A stretch of DNA of 31,983 nucleotides, taken from contig JBKCEW010000006.1 in NCBI GenBank assembly GCA_046304235.1, forward strand, positions 1 through 31,983, written 5' to 3'. The notes below the pieces were generated by a model. It had not been told where the DNA came from. It searched no databases and saw nothing but the letters and a program-made list of their open reading frames with translations. Positions 10,130 to 20,655 of the stretch are shown here, piece after piece. The DNA is from CANHVK01 sp046304235 (lineage in GTDB: Bacteria > Bacteroidota > Bacteroidia > Flavobacteriales_D > Crocinitomicaceae). Every line of letters begins with the position of its first letter. Positions within the stretch are counted from its first letter, which is position 1. The position numbers and the translations under genes were made by a program.

Positions 10130-13100
10130 TTATTGATTTACGTTATATGAAATTGGAATAGTACATGATCCAATATTACCACATGTCGAATTACCAGTTA
10201 ATGTTTTATATACAATTTGATTTGATTCCTTTACCATAGCAGTAATGTTAAAACGCTGAGTGTATTTACCATCTATTAAACTTACTTCATGTATTGGTGA
10301 AATATTACTCAATTGTAATATCTGATTAAAATCATAACTATCGGCATGTTTAGAAAGTGTAAAGTCACACGTTATTGAACTATTATCCTTATCATATACA
10401 TGTCCTATTAAAACTGAATCACTTACAGTAGATTGCCACATCCAATCATTATAATCTGTTCCAATTGATGAAAATGCAGTTTTCATTTCATCTGTTACAA
10501 AAAGACCATAAATAGGTACCTCTGTTTGAATATCAAAATTGCTTAGATCCTCAGATGCAGACGCAGGAGGTGTACCTAAAGACACCCCTGTTGTTGTTAA
10601 AAATTTAGATTGAATACCTTGGTTTGTACCGATAGTTGTTTTATCCTTATATAAAAGTGCGTTAAATAAACTTTGTGATTGTAATGCGAAAATTGTAGGC
10701 TGACATTCATAATCAAAATTACAATCATCAATCCGAATATTACTTATGGTACCTTCAATATCAATTTGTTCTTTTGTATTTTGTTCATCAATTCCTCTTA
10801 ACTTGAAATTTGTTCCTGCTTGCCCTAATGTTGTTTTAAATTCAAATAAATCAGTTGCATTTAAACAACAAATCAAATCTAAATCACCAAAGTCAAGTTC
10901 ACTTTTTGGGCTCATCTTTAAATCTAAAATTGTAGACTTACTACCACTTTTTAATTCAATCTTTAAACTGTTTTTTGGAATATGGTTTATTACTTTCCAC
11001 TCAATATTCGGGTCATTATCAGATTTTAATTCTGGCAATATCTTTGGACCAATTTCATAATACGGATTAGGATTACATAATAATGAAATATTGTTCGTTG
11101 TTAATTTGTCTCTTGATGCAACTGCCGAAATAAAATTTTGTAATTGAAATGCTTTAGGACATTGACCACATTCCATAAATATTTTAGCTTCTGCTTGATG
11201 TAACATTTTATCATTAATATATTGATTTTCTGCTGCACAATCTGTAGGTAGCATACTTACACCTACAAAATCTTTTAAATCCATTGAAGGATATTCACTA
11301 GCTGAAACTGCTGTATTCGGATAACAAAATTTTGCATCTAATGAAGATTGGCGTAACAAAGTAGATGGCAGTGGATTTCTTGCCACTTTATCTTCAAACA
11401 AGCTTGCGTTGTAAAAACTACATGTTTGCTCTGGATTCAAAAATTGTGAACGATGATTATATACCGTTTTCATTGATTTAGTGTCTTTCGTTAACCAGCT
11501 CCAAAAAGTATTCACCTGAACAGGCTGAACATAGGTAGAAGTAAAGAAATTATTCTCGAATGGGTTAAATGGTTTTACTCCTATACATCCATTATAAGAA
11601 GTATGATCAATTACATAGTTAATCTCTGCAATTCTTGAAAATTTTTGCTTCAATGAAATATAAAAACTCTTATAAACTTGCCAATGTTTATCGTCTTCTA
11701 TCCCGGTAGAATCATTTAGGCAACTTGTAACTAAAGCACAATTAGGTGCATCATTTCTAAAATTTGGACAATGTGAAGTTAAATATGAATAATATCTCAT
11801 AGAATACGATATACCATTATTGCTCACATATGTTGAAACTAAATTTTGCATCAATGCTTTATAAACACTCGTATTTTTACCATTAATTGGAGAAATATTA
11901 ATTACTGAATTAAAAAAGGGATCTACAGAAATTAAATTAAATAAATCTTTATTTTCAACAGTAATTTTATTTTTAGCAAATAAATCTAAGGCTTCTTTTT
12001 TGGAATTTGATGTCATTAGTATCTCATCAAAAACAATAGTTTTATTTGGCAAAACAACATCAATACAATATTGATAGTAAGCATATTCTGGATGATAATA
12101 AATTAATGAGTTTGCGTATGATAGATTCCAATTATCTACAAAATCATTTACATTTTTTAAATATTTTGCTGGTATTTTAAAATACTCCTGCTGATTCGCA
12201 TCTAAGGGTTCCAAAAATGTAGCATTTTCAATTTTTGGTTCGTATTCAGTCGCACTTACTTTCTTAACAATTACGTAGGCGATAGTTCCGTCCTCTAACA
12301 AATAATTGTATTTCTTATTGTTATCTATTTCTTGCGGATTATATGGATGTCTCCAATCAGGATAAAGCTGTGTAGTTCCATTAACATTAGATGCAAAATA
12401 AGCTGATTTCTTAGGTAACAAATTAGAACTATTGAAAATTGATAATGAGTGAACACTCGGGTCAAATTCTAAATTTTTATTTTCTTCACTTGAAAGTTGA
12501 ATAGTTTTACTTGGCTCTGGTAATGCTGTATCTAAATTTTTATTTACACCTCCATATTGTCCATTAGGAGACATATCTCCTATTAACATGCGGAGTTTAC
12601 TTTCACACGAAACACCAACTTCACTTTCCATATCACATATTTCTTGACATGCAGCCAATTTTTCTTGATCATTTCCTGCTCTTTCTTTACAAACTTCACA
12701 GGTCCAATTACACCCTTGAAAATCCATCTTTGCTAGTTCAGCTTCGTATAGCTTCTCAAAACTTGGTTTAGCATCTGATGCCATCTTTGCTAAATATTGT
12801 TGCGAATAGTAGTTTAGGGCATCTTGGTTAAGTTTTAATTCTTTAATTAATGAATATTCTCCTGGCTTTAACGATATTGTTTCTCCATTTGTTTTACTAG
12901 TTTGCCAAATCGGAATATCACTCTTAACATTGTATCCAACATAGTTTTGATTATCGGTTAATCCATTTAATGAATTTCCAATTTTCTTTTCTAAATATTT
13001 TGCTCCATTTATACCTGGCAATAGATCGTTTCCACATTCATCTTTTAAACGTATTTTTAAATCAAAAACACAGTCTGTACAAAATCTCTTTTTTAATCCT

Positions 13101-14965
13101 TGATTATCTACATACTCTGAAATCAACTTATCTCCTTTCATTTCGTAGTTAAAAATATATGTGCTTGGTGTACTGACACTTATTTGTTGACCTAACTCTT
13201 TAGTACCAGAAGCAAAGTTTAATACTTGATCCGTTCCTGAGTTGTCTTTGCTATTTTCTTTATTCAAAAGATCAATCGTCATTTGATTAACTCCATTCGG
13301 TATTTGGTCAACATTATTGGGTGTTTCACCTGCTAATGCTGTTGCGATTACTTTTCCTTGAGGATCTAAATAACTGACACTAACCTGTCCATTTGCATCG
13401 ATGACCATGTTTTTTTTATAGCGTGTTGCTAAACCAACTTCTGATCCAAATATTCTATCCAGTTCCTCTTGAAATGGTTTTGAATACATATATTGTGTTT
13501 CTTTTCCTGAACCTAATTTATGTGTTTTACCTACTCCACTTTGTCTTCTGATTCGTCCAGTATTATCTGGAGTGTACTCAACATGAGTATATGGATACCC
13601 TTCAGCATCAGGAATAAATTGCTGACTACCTGATTTATCTAAATTATTAGGCGAATAATATTGTGACGCTCCTGACAATGTTGACATTTGTTTACCCAAA
13701 GGAATACATCCCTCTTCATTATCTACATCATAATCTGTAGTATTATTAAAAACATCTCCTGTTGAATTCTTACTTAGCTCTCCTTTATACTCAATCTTCT
13801 TAATATTTTGCTTAGATACTGGAACAGGTAAAACTTGAATAACTGCTCTACCTTGATGGTCATATAAGGTTTCTCCTACTATAACTTGATCTTCAGTATT
13901 TGACTTAGATACGATTTGACGACTTCTCAAACTTCCATCAAAATAGGTCACTGCGACCTTATTTTTACCATCTTCTGCAAAACTGATTGAAGCTTGCCAA
14001 TTTAGCTTTTCATGATGTGGATTATTTTTATATATTGAATTTGGTGGAATACATGACAGATTAGTACAACTCGATGTTTGCTCAAATGACCACTTACTAT
14101 ATACTCGTGATTTAAATTCTTCTCCTGTTTTCCCTATTCCCCTAACTCGAAAAACAACATAACCTCTTTCATACATTAAAGGAATTCTAAATGAATTTGA
14201 TGTTGTTGTTATACGTGTACTATTTTGTTTAAAAATATTTTTTTCTAATTGAATTTGAGATGGAACTAATGGTACTGATAAATTATTACCATTATAATCA
14301 TCTATATGAGTCCATTCTAATTCATATTCTTCGGCTCCATATAGATAATCCCAGCTAATTTCTACTTCTCCTCTTTTTTTATCTGGAGTATTAGATGTTG
14401 AATCATCTAAATCTGTTTTATTCACATTAGTGATCACACTCTTAACATCAAAATTATAATAGCGCGTTACTTCTATTTGTCCTTCAAGTTTAACTGGTGA
14501 TATTGATAAATTAGAGGAATTAGTAATACTTTTAATTCTAATATTTAATCCATTACCGCCGTCAAATTGTATTAATGCTTTATTTTGATAAGATTTTGAC
14601 GGATCATAATTTAATTGTAACTTTTGTGTTATTGTGTGTTTAATAAAAGCATTAGTGGATGCGTCATAAGTAAAGTAATCAGCATCAAAATCAATTGTAA
14701 ATTCTGTATTCGAAGGAATCATTTTTTGATTCTTTTCATCAAACGAAAAAATTACCCGGTTATAAATTTTATAATTGGTAAATTGATTTTTCCATCCAGA
14801 TGACTTTTCCATTACACCATATTTATGATCATATACTGAAAGTGAAGATCCATTACTAATTTCACTACCTGTCAACGATGCAGTATAAATTTCGATTCCT
14901 GCATTTGAATCAAATGAGAAAGCTAAAAATAGAAATAGCAATACTAGTACAAATTTATTTTTCAT
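10130..14965 (-). CDS. Secreted RHS-type protein with FN3-like N-terminus
   Basis: The start at 14965 gives 1611 residues with a clean signal peptide (MKNKFVLVLLFLFLAFSFDSNA). An in-frame ATG at 15004 adds 13 polar residues in front and is less likely. Residues 25-300 are beta-rich and include an FN3-like piece (YELEWTHIDDYNG, then VVFRVRGIGKTG). From about 319 the typical Bacteroidota RHS core appears: LNWQASISFAEDGK, TYFDGSLRSRQ, YDHQGRAVIQVLP, YTPDNTGRIRRQSGVG and YLDPQGKVIATALAGE. A Cys-rich stretch (CNWTCEVC to GVSCESK) lies near 753-798, and YYHPEYAYYQYC near 960. It ends in a beta-rich Cys-containing region without a T9SS-like sorting tail. It sits in the operon between the 238-residue gene and the giant gene. 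Its C-terminus seems to stop where related proteins continue with the TLYYYD-AGNL module now found in the giant protein. Confidence 0.9.
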   Translation of the reverse strand: MKNKFVLVLLFLFLAFSFDSNAGIEIYTASLTGSEISNGSSLSVYDHKYGVMEKSSGWKNQFTNYKIYNRVIFSFDEKNQKMIPSNTEFTIDFDADYFTYDASTNAFIKHTITQKLQLNYDPSKSYQNKALIQFDGGNGLNIRIKSITNSSNLSISPVKLEGQIEVTRYYNFDVKSVITNVNKTDLDDSTSNTPDKKRGEVEISWDYLYGAEEYELEWTHIDDYNGNNLSVPLVPSQIQLEKNIFKQNSTRITTTSNSFRIPLMYERGYVVFRVRGIGKTGEEFKSRVYSKWSFEQTSSCTNLSCIPPNSIYKNNPHHEKLNWQASISFAEDGKNKVAVTYFDGSLRSRQIVSKSNTEDQVIVGETLYDHQGRAVIQVLPVPVSKQNIKKIEYKGELSKNSTGDVFNNTTDYDVDNEEGCIPLGKQMSTLSGASQYYSPNNLDKSGSQQFIPDAEGYPYTHVEYTPDNTGRIRRQSGVGKTHKLGSGKETQYMYSKPFQEELDRIFGSEVGLATRYKKNMVIDANGQVSVSYLDPQGKVIATALAGETPNNVDQIPNGVNQMTIDLLNKENSKDNSGTDQVLNFASGTKELGQQISVSTPSTYIFNYEMKGDKLISEYVDNQGLKKRFCTDCVFDLKIRLKDECGNDLLPGINGAKYLEKKIGNSLNGLTDNQNYVGYNVKSDIPIWQTSKTNGETISLKPGEYSLIKELKLNQDALNYYSQQYLAKMASDAKPSFEKLYEAELAKMDFQGCNWTCEVCKERAGNDQEKLAACQEICDMESEVGVSCESKLRMLIGDMSPNGQYGGVNKNLDTALPEPSKTIQLSSEENKNLEFDPSVHSLSIFNSSNLLPKKSAYFASNVNGTTQLYPDWRHPYNPQEIDNNKKYNYLLEDGTIAYVIVKKVSATEYEPKIENATFLEPLDANQQEYFKIPAKYLKNVNDFVDNWNLSYANSLIYYHPEYAYYQYCIDVVLPNKTIVFDEILMTSNSKKEALDLFAKNKITVENKDLFNLISVDPFFNSVINISPINGKNTSVYKALMQNLVSTYVSNNGISYSMRYYSYLTSHCPNFRNDAPNCALVTSCLNDSTGIEDDKHWQVYKSFYISLKQKFSRIAEINYVIDHTSYNGCIGVKPFNPFENNFFTSTYVQPVQVNTFWSWLTKDTKSMKTVYNHRSQFLNPEQTCSFYNASLFEDKVARNPLPSTLLRQSSLDAKFCYPNTAVSASEYPSMDLKDFVGVSMLPTDCAAENQYINDKMLHQAEAKIFMECGQCPKAFQLQNFISAVASRDKLTTNNISLLCNPNPYYEIGPKILPELKSDNDPNIEWKVINHIPKNSLKIELKSGSKSTILDLKMSPKSELDFGDLDLICCLNATDLFEFKTTLGQAGTNFKLRGIDEQNTKEQIDIEGTISNIRIDDCNFDYECQPTIFALQSQSLFNALLYKDKTTIGTNQGIQSKFLTTTGVSLGTPPASASEDLSNFDIQTEVPIYGLFVTDEMKTAFSSIGTDYNDWMWQSTVSDSVLIGHVYDKDNSSITCDFTLSKHADSYDFNQILQLSNISPIHEVSLIDGKYTQRFNITAMVKESNQIVYKTLTGNSTCGNIGSCTIPISYNVNQ

Positions 14966-15019
14966 GTGTTTATCTTTATTCAATCGTATGTAAATCAGCT
15001 TCATTTTGATCTTTACAAT

Positions 15020-15736
15020 TTACATTTGATTCATTACCTTATATCCCATATATTTTCCTACACCCAAATACCTATCACCTACTTTTTTTACAAAACGTTC
15101 AATACTAAACTCTGATTTTGAAAACGTTGGATCCAAATCTATATGTTTATAGCTAATAACCAATCTTGGTTTATCTTTTTTTCCTCCTTCTTCTACACTG
15201 ATAGGTGTTGTATAATACAATATAATTTTTTTCACCAACCATAATTTGAAATCATAAACGATTCGTACCTCACTATATTCGGAATTACTTGGAATTACTA
15301 TTCTATACTCTCTATGTGAATTATCCAATGTTACTAGTGATACTGAATTTAAATTTTTTGTAACTTTTTCAACTAAACCCATAACCTGTTCCAAATCAGG
15401 GCTTTCGGATTTTGATACGATTTTTAATAAAGTAATCATCTTATCTTCTTCATCAACAATAACATTACACTCAGAATTATGCAAAGACTCTAATTTACCT
15501 ATCTGATAATATACATTTTCACCTTGTTGCTTTACTATTCCATACTGTGTATCCACTGGATCTTTTGAAGTATAACTTGAAAAACCTTGGTATACTGTTT
15601 GCATTTGTATTGAACTACGTTTTGAATATTCTTTGTTGAGCTTAACCAAATCTTTTGATTTATTGTCTTGACTTATACAATCAAAATTTAGTAAAGCAAA
15701 AAGTGTAAATAAAATAAAATGATAATATTGCTTCAT
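15020..15736 (-). CDS. Small secreted protein between RHS genes (possible LolA-like fold)
   Basis: 238 residues. A signal peptide is evident (MKQYYHFILFTLFALLNFDCISQ). The sequence ISQ is a probable SPI site; the Cys before it lacks a good lipobox context, so a lipoprotein is possible but less likely. The mature part is a mix of amphipathic strands (YYQIGKLESLHNSECNVIVD, then EYRIVIP, VRIVYDF and LVISYKHIDLDP), compatible with a LolA/LolB-like half barrel, but I do not recognise a family with certainty. The start codon comes one nucleotide after the stop of the upstream 1631-residue gene, which implies translational coupling. The position between two RHS genes suggests a dedicated helper such as a periplasmic chaperone, but that is inference. 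Confidence 0.88.
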   Translation of the reverse strand: MKQYYHFILFTLFALLNFDCISQDNKSKDLVKLNKEYSKRSSIQMQTVYQGFSSYTSKDPVDTQYGIVKQQGENVYYQIGKLESLHNSECNVIVDEEDKMITLLKIVSKSESPDLEQVMGLVEKVTKNLNSVSLVTLDNSHREYRIVIPSNSEYSEVRIVYDFKLWLVKKIILYYTTPISVEEGGKKDKPRLVISYKHIDLDPTFSKSEFSIERFVKKVGDRYLGVGKYMGYKVMNQM

Positions 15737-15740
15737 ACTA
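15734..15740 (-). promoter_or_regulatory. TAGTATG stop-start junction (translational coupling)
   Basis: The TAG of the 1631-residue gene is followed by one T and the ATG of the 238-residue gene. There is no room for independent ribosome loading, so termination-reinitiation is likely. Two more junctions in the operon have the same layout. Confidence 0.7.
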
Positions 15741-18700
15741 TTTTTTTATGGTATTATTTCGGCTTTCTTTAATCGTCATTATTCCTCGTTGTGTTTCTTT
15801 CTTAACACGAACCAATGCTCCCTCTTCATCGTATTCATAGAATGTCGCATAATTGTTCTCATCCAATTCAGCAACTAATTTCATTGAAATTGGATCATAT
15901 ACAAATGATTTCATATTTGCCTCAAAAGGATGAATTCGTATATCATCAAAAAATACTTCATTGTTACCATTATTGATTAAATCAACTGAAATATTCTGAG
16001 CATCACTCGGGATTGTAAACTCTTGATATATTCGTTGCCATCCATCTATAATCTCACCTGTAGAGAACATGGGATCCAATGCGATATCATTTTCTTGAAG
16101 TTTAAATCGTAAAACAATCGCTGGGCCTGTATAACTTGTTAATCCGTTTTGAATTATATCTTCTTTAACCCATGCGCTTAAAACATATTTTGAGCCTTGG
16201 TATGGTGCAAAGGATTCAATACAATCATTACAGCTAATTTCAACTGGAATTGAATCTACAGGAGGTAATGGAATACATATTTTTCCATTAGCTAATGTCG
16301 CATCTATTTTACATGTACTGGAACAACTTGTTGTTAAAACTTTTGACATAACTACTTTTTGATCAATGCATGCGGAAGGGCGTAATCCTTCTTTCGCTTT
16401 ATTTCCATATTGATCATTTACGTTAAACTTTACAGTATAAAGCTCTCCAGATTTTAAAGATGGAACTGAAGATACTAGTTTGCCTGAACTTGTAAGCGTT
16501 ACATTAGTTGAATTATTACTAACAAATTTCAATTCTTTTGGCAATGAAAATTGCAATTCACTTGCTTCTGAAGTTATATTGCCATTATTTATTAATGAAA
16601 CTGTTACTTCTCCATTCGATGAAACTTTGGTAATTGGAACTGAATTAGAAGTTTTGAAATTTAATTTAATATCTTTTAAATTTTCAAATCCTGCTATTAA
16701 CAACCTGTCATCATTGTTTATTAAACTAGTTCGTTCATCACAATATTTAGTGTATGAAAAATTTAATTCTACATTTTTATCTGATGGGCTAAACTGACAA
16801 TTAGTCTTAAATTTAAACTTCAATCGTATTGGCTTATTTACCGAATTTTCACTTTTGAATCCTCCAGCTATGTCCTTAATTTGAGCTGTAAGATCAATAT
16901 TAATTTGATTGGTATTAACCATTTCATATTCGATTTTTCTAGTTGTATCATTTCCATATTGATAGGTAACCTCTTGGATTTCCATACCTAAGGGGAAATT
17001 TATAGTTGCAACATTATTATTTATGGATGTATAGCCACTTGAGTTAGATATTGTTGCTAAATAATAAACAGGATCACAAATTTGTATAGGAGAAATTGTT
17101 TGTGTTGTCTCAAAATTAGAATTTGTTAATAACATTTGAATCTCAGCATTATCATTTTTAACATCAATATTAAAATTGACAGGAGCGATCTGACATTCTG
17201 AAAATGGACGAGAAAATTGTTTCTTTAAACAACTATTTCCAATAAACATATTAAAAGGTAATACTTTATCATTATCTGTTAAAACTGAACATTTATCGAT
17301 TTTAACATCGAAGGTTAGTTGATTTTGAAAATTGTATGGTAAATTACCGAAATTCACGATTGTATATTTTCCATTAACACCGTAATTGGATACTGTCCCA
17401 ACTTGTTGACCGATTCTTACATTTGAAAAAATCAAATCAACAGGAAGAGTATTTTCAAATGCTATCCAAAAATTACCTAAAGTTCTATGGGTGTAATTGT
17501 AAAATGAAAACGTAACTGTTGAATTAGATCCTACTTTATTTTGATCAGAAAATTCAATATTATATTTATTAGTACTGTTAGGTTGAATAGAAATAGGTTC
17601 TAGTTTTGATGTGTAATACGAAAATTCACTCTGTCTATACAACTGTTGTGGTACAATTACTGATGAAGTTACATATGCATAATCTCTTCTTGAAAAACTT
17701 AGATTTACACTATTTGTTGAATTTCTTATAGAATTACAAGCAGAAGATTTTATATCAACTATACAAACTAAAATACTTTGATTATCATTTGCTATTAATG
17801 GTGATTTAGTTATATTAATCTTAAGAATTTTTGCTATGCTATCATAATTTTCTTCAATACTATATGAATCCACAGGATAATAATGTATCATATCTTTAGT
17901 ACCAAGTGTATCCATGTCTTTGATGTTTGCAATTCCTAATTTCATAGAATTTGGTATGTAAACAAAATCACTTGGTACTTTAAAAATCTGTTCACCAACA
18001 AAATGAGTAACTGGTCGAAATTCATTTTCAAAATCAAATACATTTTGTTTTCCAGTAGATGTTGGTGCCATTCCAAATACAATTTTATTCGTACATGGAT
18101 ATAAATTGGAATAGGTATGTGTATATTTTTTATTAATAACAGACAGAATTGTAAATGTTGTTCCCCAACTATCTTTTCCGTGAATATATTCCTGGGATTT
18201 AAATAAAAACTCACCGCGCACATCCTCCAAATTAAATTTACCATTTTCAACCTGATCAATACGTATATGTAAATCACTCTCAAATTCTAAAGTAACACGA
18301 GTGTCGGAAGAAATTGCAGGAAATGATGTAGTAAATAAAATACTTTGGTAATTTCCTTCCGTTACATAACTGATTTGATTTTTGTTTACTATTAGAGTCG
18401 TAATAAGCTCTTTAGTTAAATCATTTATAACATGTATTTTACCTTCATTTGACTCAAAAAATCGATACGTAGACAAATATTTTATTTTTGCTACTATATT
18501 ATCCCCACATTTTCCATTCGCAACACCAGAAATTTGACAATGTACAGAGTCATCTGTATACGCTTTTGATAAATCAATCTGATTTGTTGATGGAACTTTA
18601 GTAGTTAAATCAGCAAAATAATACATATTATTTTGAACCGGTCGATTAACTTTCCATCCCAGTGAAGATCGTTTAAAACTAAAGTTTGTAGTATTAAAAC

Positions 18701-20633
18701 ATCCTGAAGTTCCACATTGATTAGAGTGAAAGTAGGTTAATCGATTAGTTTTACACAAAGATTTTCTACAATCTTCTGTACCACAATATGTCAATAACTC
18801 GAATTCTAATCGTTGAGGTGTGGCTGAAGCGCAATCATTCGTTTTTAGTTGAATTTCATATTTTCCATCATTCCCAACATTACTTACTGAATGTGATATT
18901 GTTAAATAGGAAACACCATCATATATGTTATATTTTAAATTTGCAGGATTGATTAAAACGTTGTTATATTTTACATTACCTATTGTAGCAGTACCTGGAA
19001 TTTTAAATTTAACTTCATAATTTCGATTCGCACAATTTTCAATCAATCCGTTTTCTCCATTTGTTGTTAGCAAATAGCCGGGAGAATAACTAAATGTTGT
19101 AAATTCATTTTCAATAACGTCTGAAGGGCCTTCGATAACCCGATTTGCTATAGTTTCTGATGAAGACAGGTAGCTATTATACACACCTTTACCTGAACCA
19201 TAACAAATGTCATATACATTGAGATAAAAACTTAAAAGGTAATCTAAACCTGAATTTAAACCATTTGAACATAAATCTTTTAGTTTATATCTATACTCGA
19301 TTTGAAAACTTTTACCAGGTGCTAAAAAATTAATTTTTGAATTATTTCTAGTCAAAATATCTAAACCAAATCCTGTGCCATCAAGTTCTTCATTTAACTG
19401 ACCATTAAACTTATAAAACTGTTCTTTACCAGTTATTGAATCGGTATAAACATAATAAATTTCAAAATTTTCAATATTTTTAAAGTAATCAGACCTATAA
19501 TCTGTAGTTATATGATAACCTGTAGCTGTTGTTTTATTTTCAACCAAATATCTTATTATTCCACTTGAACTACAATTGTTAGCTTTTAGTGTTTTATCTG
19601 AAATTATAGAATAAGAAAGCATCGGTGATTCAATTTTAACAGAAATAATTTCATCAAATTTTGCTCCTGATTTAAAATCACAAACTGAAGTATCATAACA
19701 AAACTGCTTCAATTCATAGGTAACATTTGCAGAAGAACATCCTATATAATTAAATACCACTTTAAAATCTAAAGTTACAGGCATAAAATCAAGAGAAAGA
19801 ACAGACGCATCTATTTCGAAGAAAGCGGTATTAAATATTTCTGAACCTTGCAAATATGTCTTTTCAATATTATTGGCGATAAATGGAATATCTACAAATG
19901 TTCCGTCATCTTTTTTAACTTTTAATTTTTTTACACTAACTTCATTAACTGGGTAGGAATATAGAAATTTAACTTTTTTTGTTTTACTACCAAATAGCTG
20001 ATTTAAATCTGTGAAACGTACTGCTCGCTCATTATCTGTATCTGCAAAAAAATCACCAGGTGCACCTAATTGAACATATTGATAATCTGAACGTGTATAA
20101 TTAACTTTTGTAGTACTATTAGATTTATTATTGGCAGCAAAGGTTTGATTAGAATTGTTAAAATAAGTCAAAAGTGAAATTGTCTCAGAGGACTGAAAAT
20201 TACAAGATATAGTCACATTAAAATATACTTCAATTACTGAGGATGCCGCTAAATTTAATGAAGAAGAAATATTTATAGTATTACCATCTTGTATGTGTGA
20301 ATTAACTGAAACTAGATTACCAGAGTTTTTAACTTTTAAATTGGATGATAAGGAATATGATGTGGGCAATGTCAATTGTAATAAAATACCTTCAAGTGTT
20401 TTTGATTCAGTTGTCAAATTATTTTTTATAGTTATTTTAAATTCTTGCTCTGGCCCACAGGTTTGAACTGATTCATTAACCGATTTTAAATCAACTGAAA
20501 TATCTGAATTTGAAATCGATGACTTAATATTAAATTCAAATGGTGTAAAATCATTCAAAGATTCTGCAAATGATCTATTTGCATTTAATAACAAATCAAG
20601 AATAACTAATAGTAAGAATAAATTGAATTTCAT
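15738..20633 (-). CDS. Secreted DUF11-like adhesin ending in carbohydrate-binding-like and RHS YD modules
   Basis: 1631 residues. The signal peptide is MKFNLFLLLVILDLLLNANRSFA. Residues about 30-1450 are a long series of DUF11-like beta-sandwich units with phrases such as FKITIKNNLTTESKTL, LQLTLPTSYSLSSN, VTVSLINNGNITSEA and FSLPKELKFVSNN. This is an extended rod typical of secreted bacterial stalk proteins. From about 1470 the sequence changes to a carbohydrate-binding-like sandwich (YVLSAWVKED, GWQRIYQEFTIP, VFFDDIRIHPFE), then an RHS YD piece (FVYDPISMKLVAELDENNYA, FYEYDEEGALVRVKKETQRG). This C-terminal part resembles the end of typical Bacteroidota SpvB-like RHS proteins and complements the 1842-residue protein encoded just upstream. 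The gap to that gene is 22 nt and contains a two-codon ATG-AAA-TAA frame. There is no T9SS sorting tail. Confidence 0.92.
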   Translation of the reverse strand: MKFNLFLLLVILDLLLNANRSFAESLNDFTPFEFNIKSSISNSDISVDLKSVNESVQTCGPEQEFKITIKNNLTTESKTLEGILLQLTLPTSYSLSSNLKVKNSGNLVSVNSHIQDGNTINISSSLNLAASSVIEVYFNVTISCNFQSSETISLLTYFNNSNQTFAANNKSNSTTKVNYTRSDYQYVQLGAPGDFFADTDNERAVRFTDLNQLFGSKTKKVKFLYSYPVNEVSVKKLKVKKDDGTFVDIPFIANNIEKTYLQGSEIFNTAFFEIDASVLSLDFMPVTLDFKVVFNYIGCSSANVTYELKQFCYDTSVCDFKSGAKFDEIISVKIESPMLSYSIISDKTLKANNCSSSGIIRYLVENKTTATGYHITTDYRSDYFKNIENFEIYYVYTDSITGKEQFYKFNGQLNEELDGTGFGLDILTRNNSKINFLAPGKSFQIEYRYKLKDLCSNGLNSGLDYLLSFYLNVYDICYGSGKGVYNSYLSSSETIANRVIEGPSDVIENEFTTFSYSPGYLLTTNGENGLIENCANRNYEVKFKIPGTATIGNVKYNNVLINPANLKYNIYDGVSYLTISHSVSNVGNDGKYEIQLKTNDCASATPQRLEFELLTYCGTEDCRKSLCKTNRLTYFHSNQCGTSGCFNTTNFSFKRSSLGWKVNRPVQNNMYYFADLTTKVPSTNQIDLSKAYTDDSVHCQISGVANGKCGDNIVAKIKYLSTYRFFESNEGKIHVINDLTKELITTLIVNKNQISYVTEGNYQSILFTTSFPAISSDTRVTLEFESDLHIRIDQVENGKFNLEDVRGEFLFKSQEYIHGKDSWGTTFTILSVINKKYTHTYSNLYPCTNKIVFGMAPTSTGKQNVFDFENEFRPVTHFVGEQIFKVPSDFVYIPNSMKLGIANIKDMDTLGTKDMIHYYPVDSYSIEENYDSIAKILKINITKSPLIANDNQSILVCIVDIKSSACNSIRNSTNSVNLSFSRRDYAYVTSSVIVPQQLYRQSEFSYYTSKLEPISIQPNSTNKYNIEFSDQNKVGSNSTVTFSFYNYTHRTLGNFWIAFENTLPVDLIFSNVRIGQQVGTVSNYGVNGKYTIVNFGNLPYNFQNQLTFDVKIDKCSVLTDNDKVLPFNMFIGNSCLKKQFSRPFSECQIAPVNFNIDVKNDNAEIQMLLTNSNFETTQTISPIQICDPVYYLATISNSSGYTSINNNVATINFPLGMEIQEVTYQYGNDTTRKIEYEMVNTNQINIDLTAQIKDIAGGFKSENSVNKPIRLKFKFKTNCQFSPSDKNVELNFSYTKYCDERTSLINNDDRLLIAGFENLKDIKLNFKTSNSVPITKVSSNGEVTVSLINNGNITSEASELQFSLPKELKFVSNNSTNVTLTSSGKLVSSVPSLKSGELYTVKFNVNDQYGNKAKEGLRPSACIDQKVVMSKVLTTSCSSTCKIDATLANGKICIPLPPVDSIPVEISCNDCIESFAPYQGSKYVLSAWVKEDIIQNGLTSYTGPAIVLRFKLQENDIALDPMFSTGEIIDGWQRIYQEFTIPSDAQNISVDLINNGNNEVFFDDIRIHPFEANMKSFVYDPISMKLVAELDENNYATFYEYDEEGALVRVKKETQRGIMTIKESRNNTIKK

Positions 20634-20655
20634 AATTAATAATTTATTTCATAAT

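Noticed and set aside
10746..11060. Plus-strand frame of 104 codons opposite the 1611-residue RHS gene
   Set aside because: Antisense shadow with no start context or recognisable domain.
16480..16797. Plus-strand frame of 105 codons
   Set aside because: Antisense to the DUF11-like repeats and explained by their composition.
17942..18283. Minus-strand frame of 113 codons inside the DUF11-like gene
   Set aside because: Out-of-frame shadow of a well supported gene; no signal, no domain and an unnatural composition.
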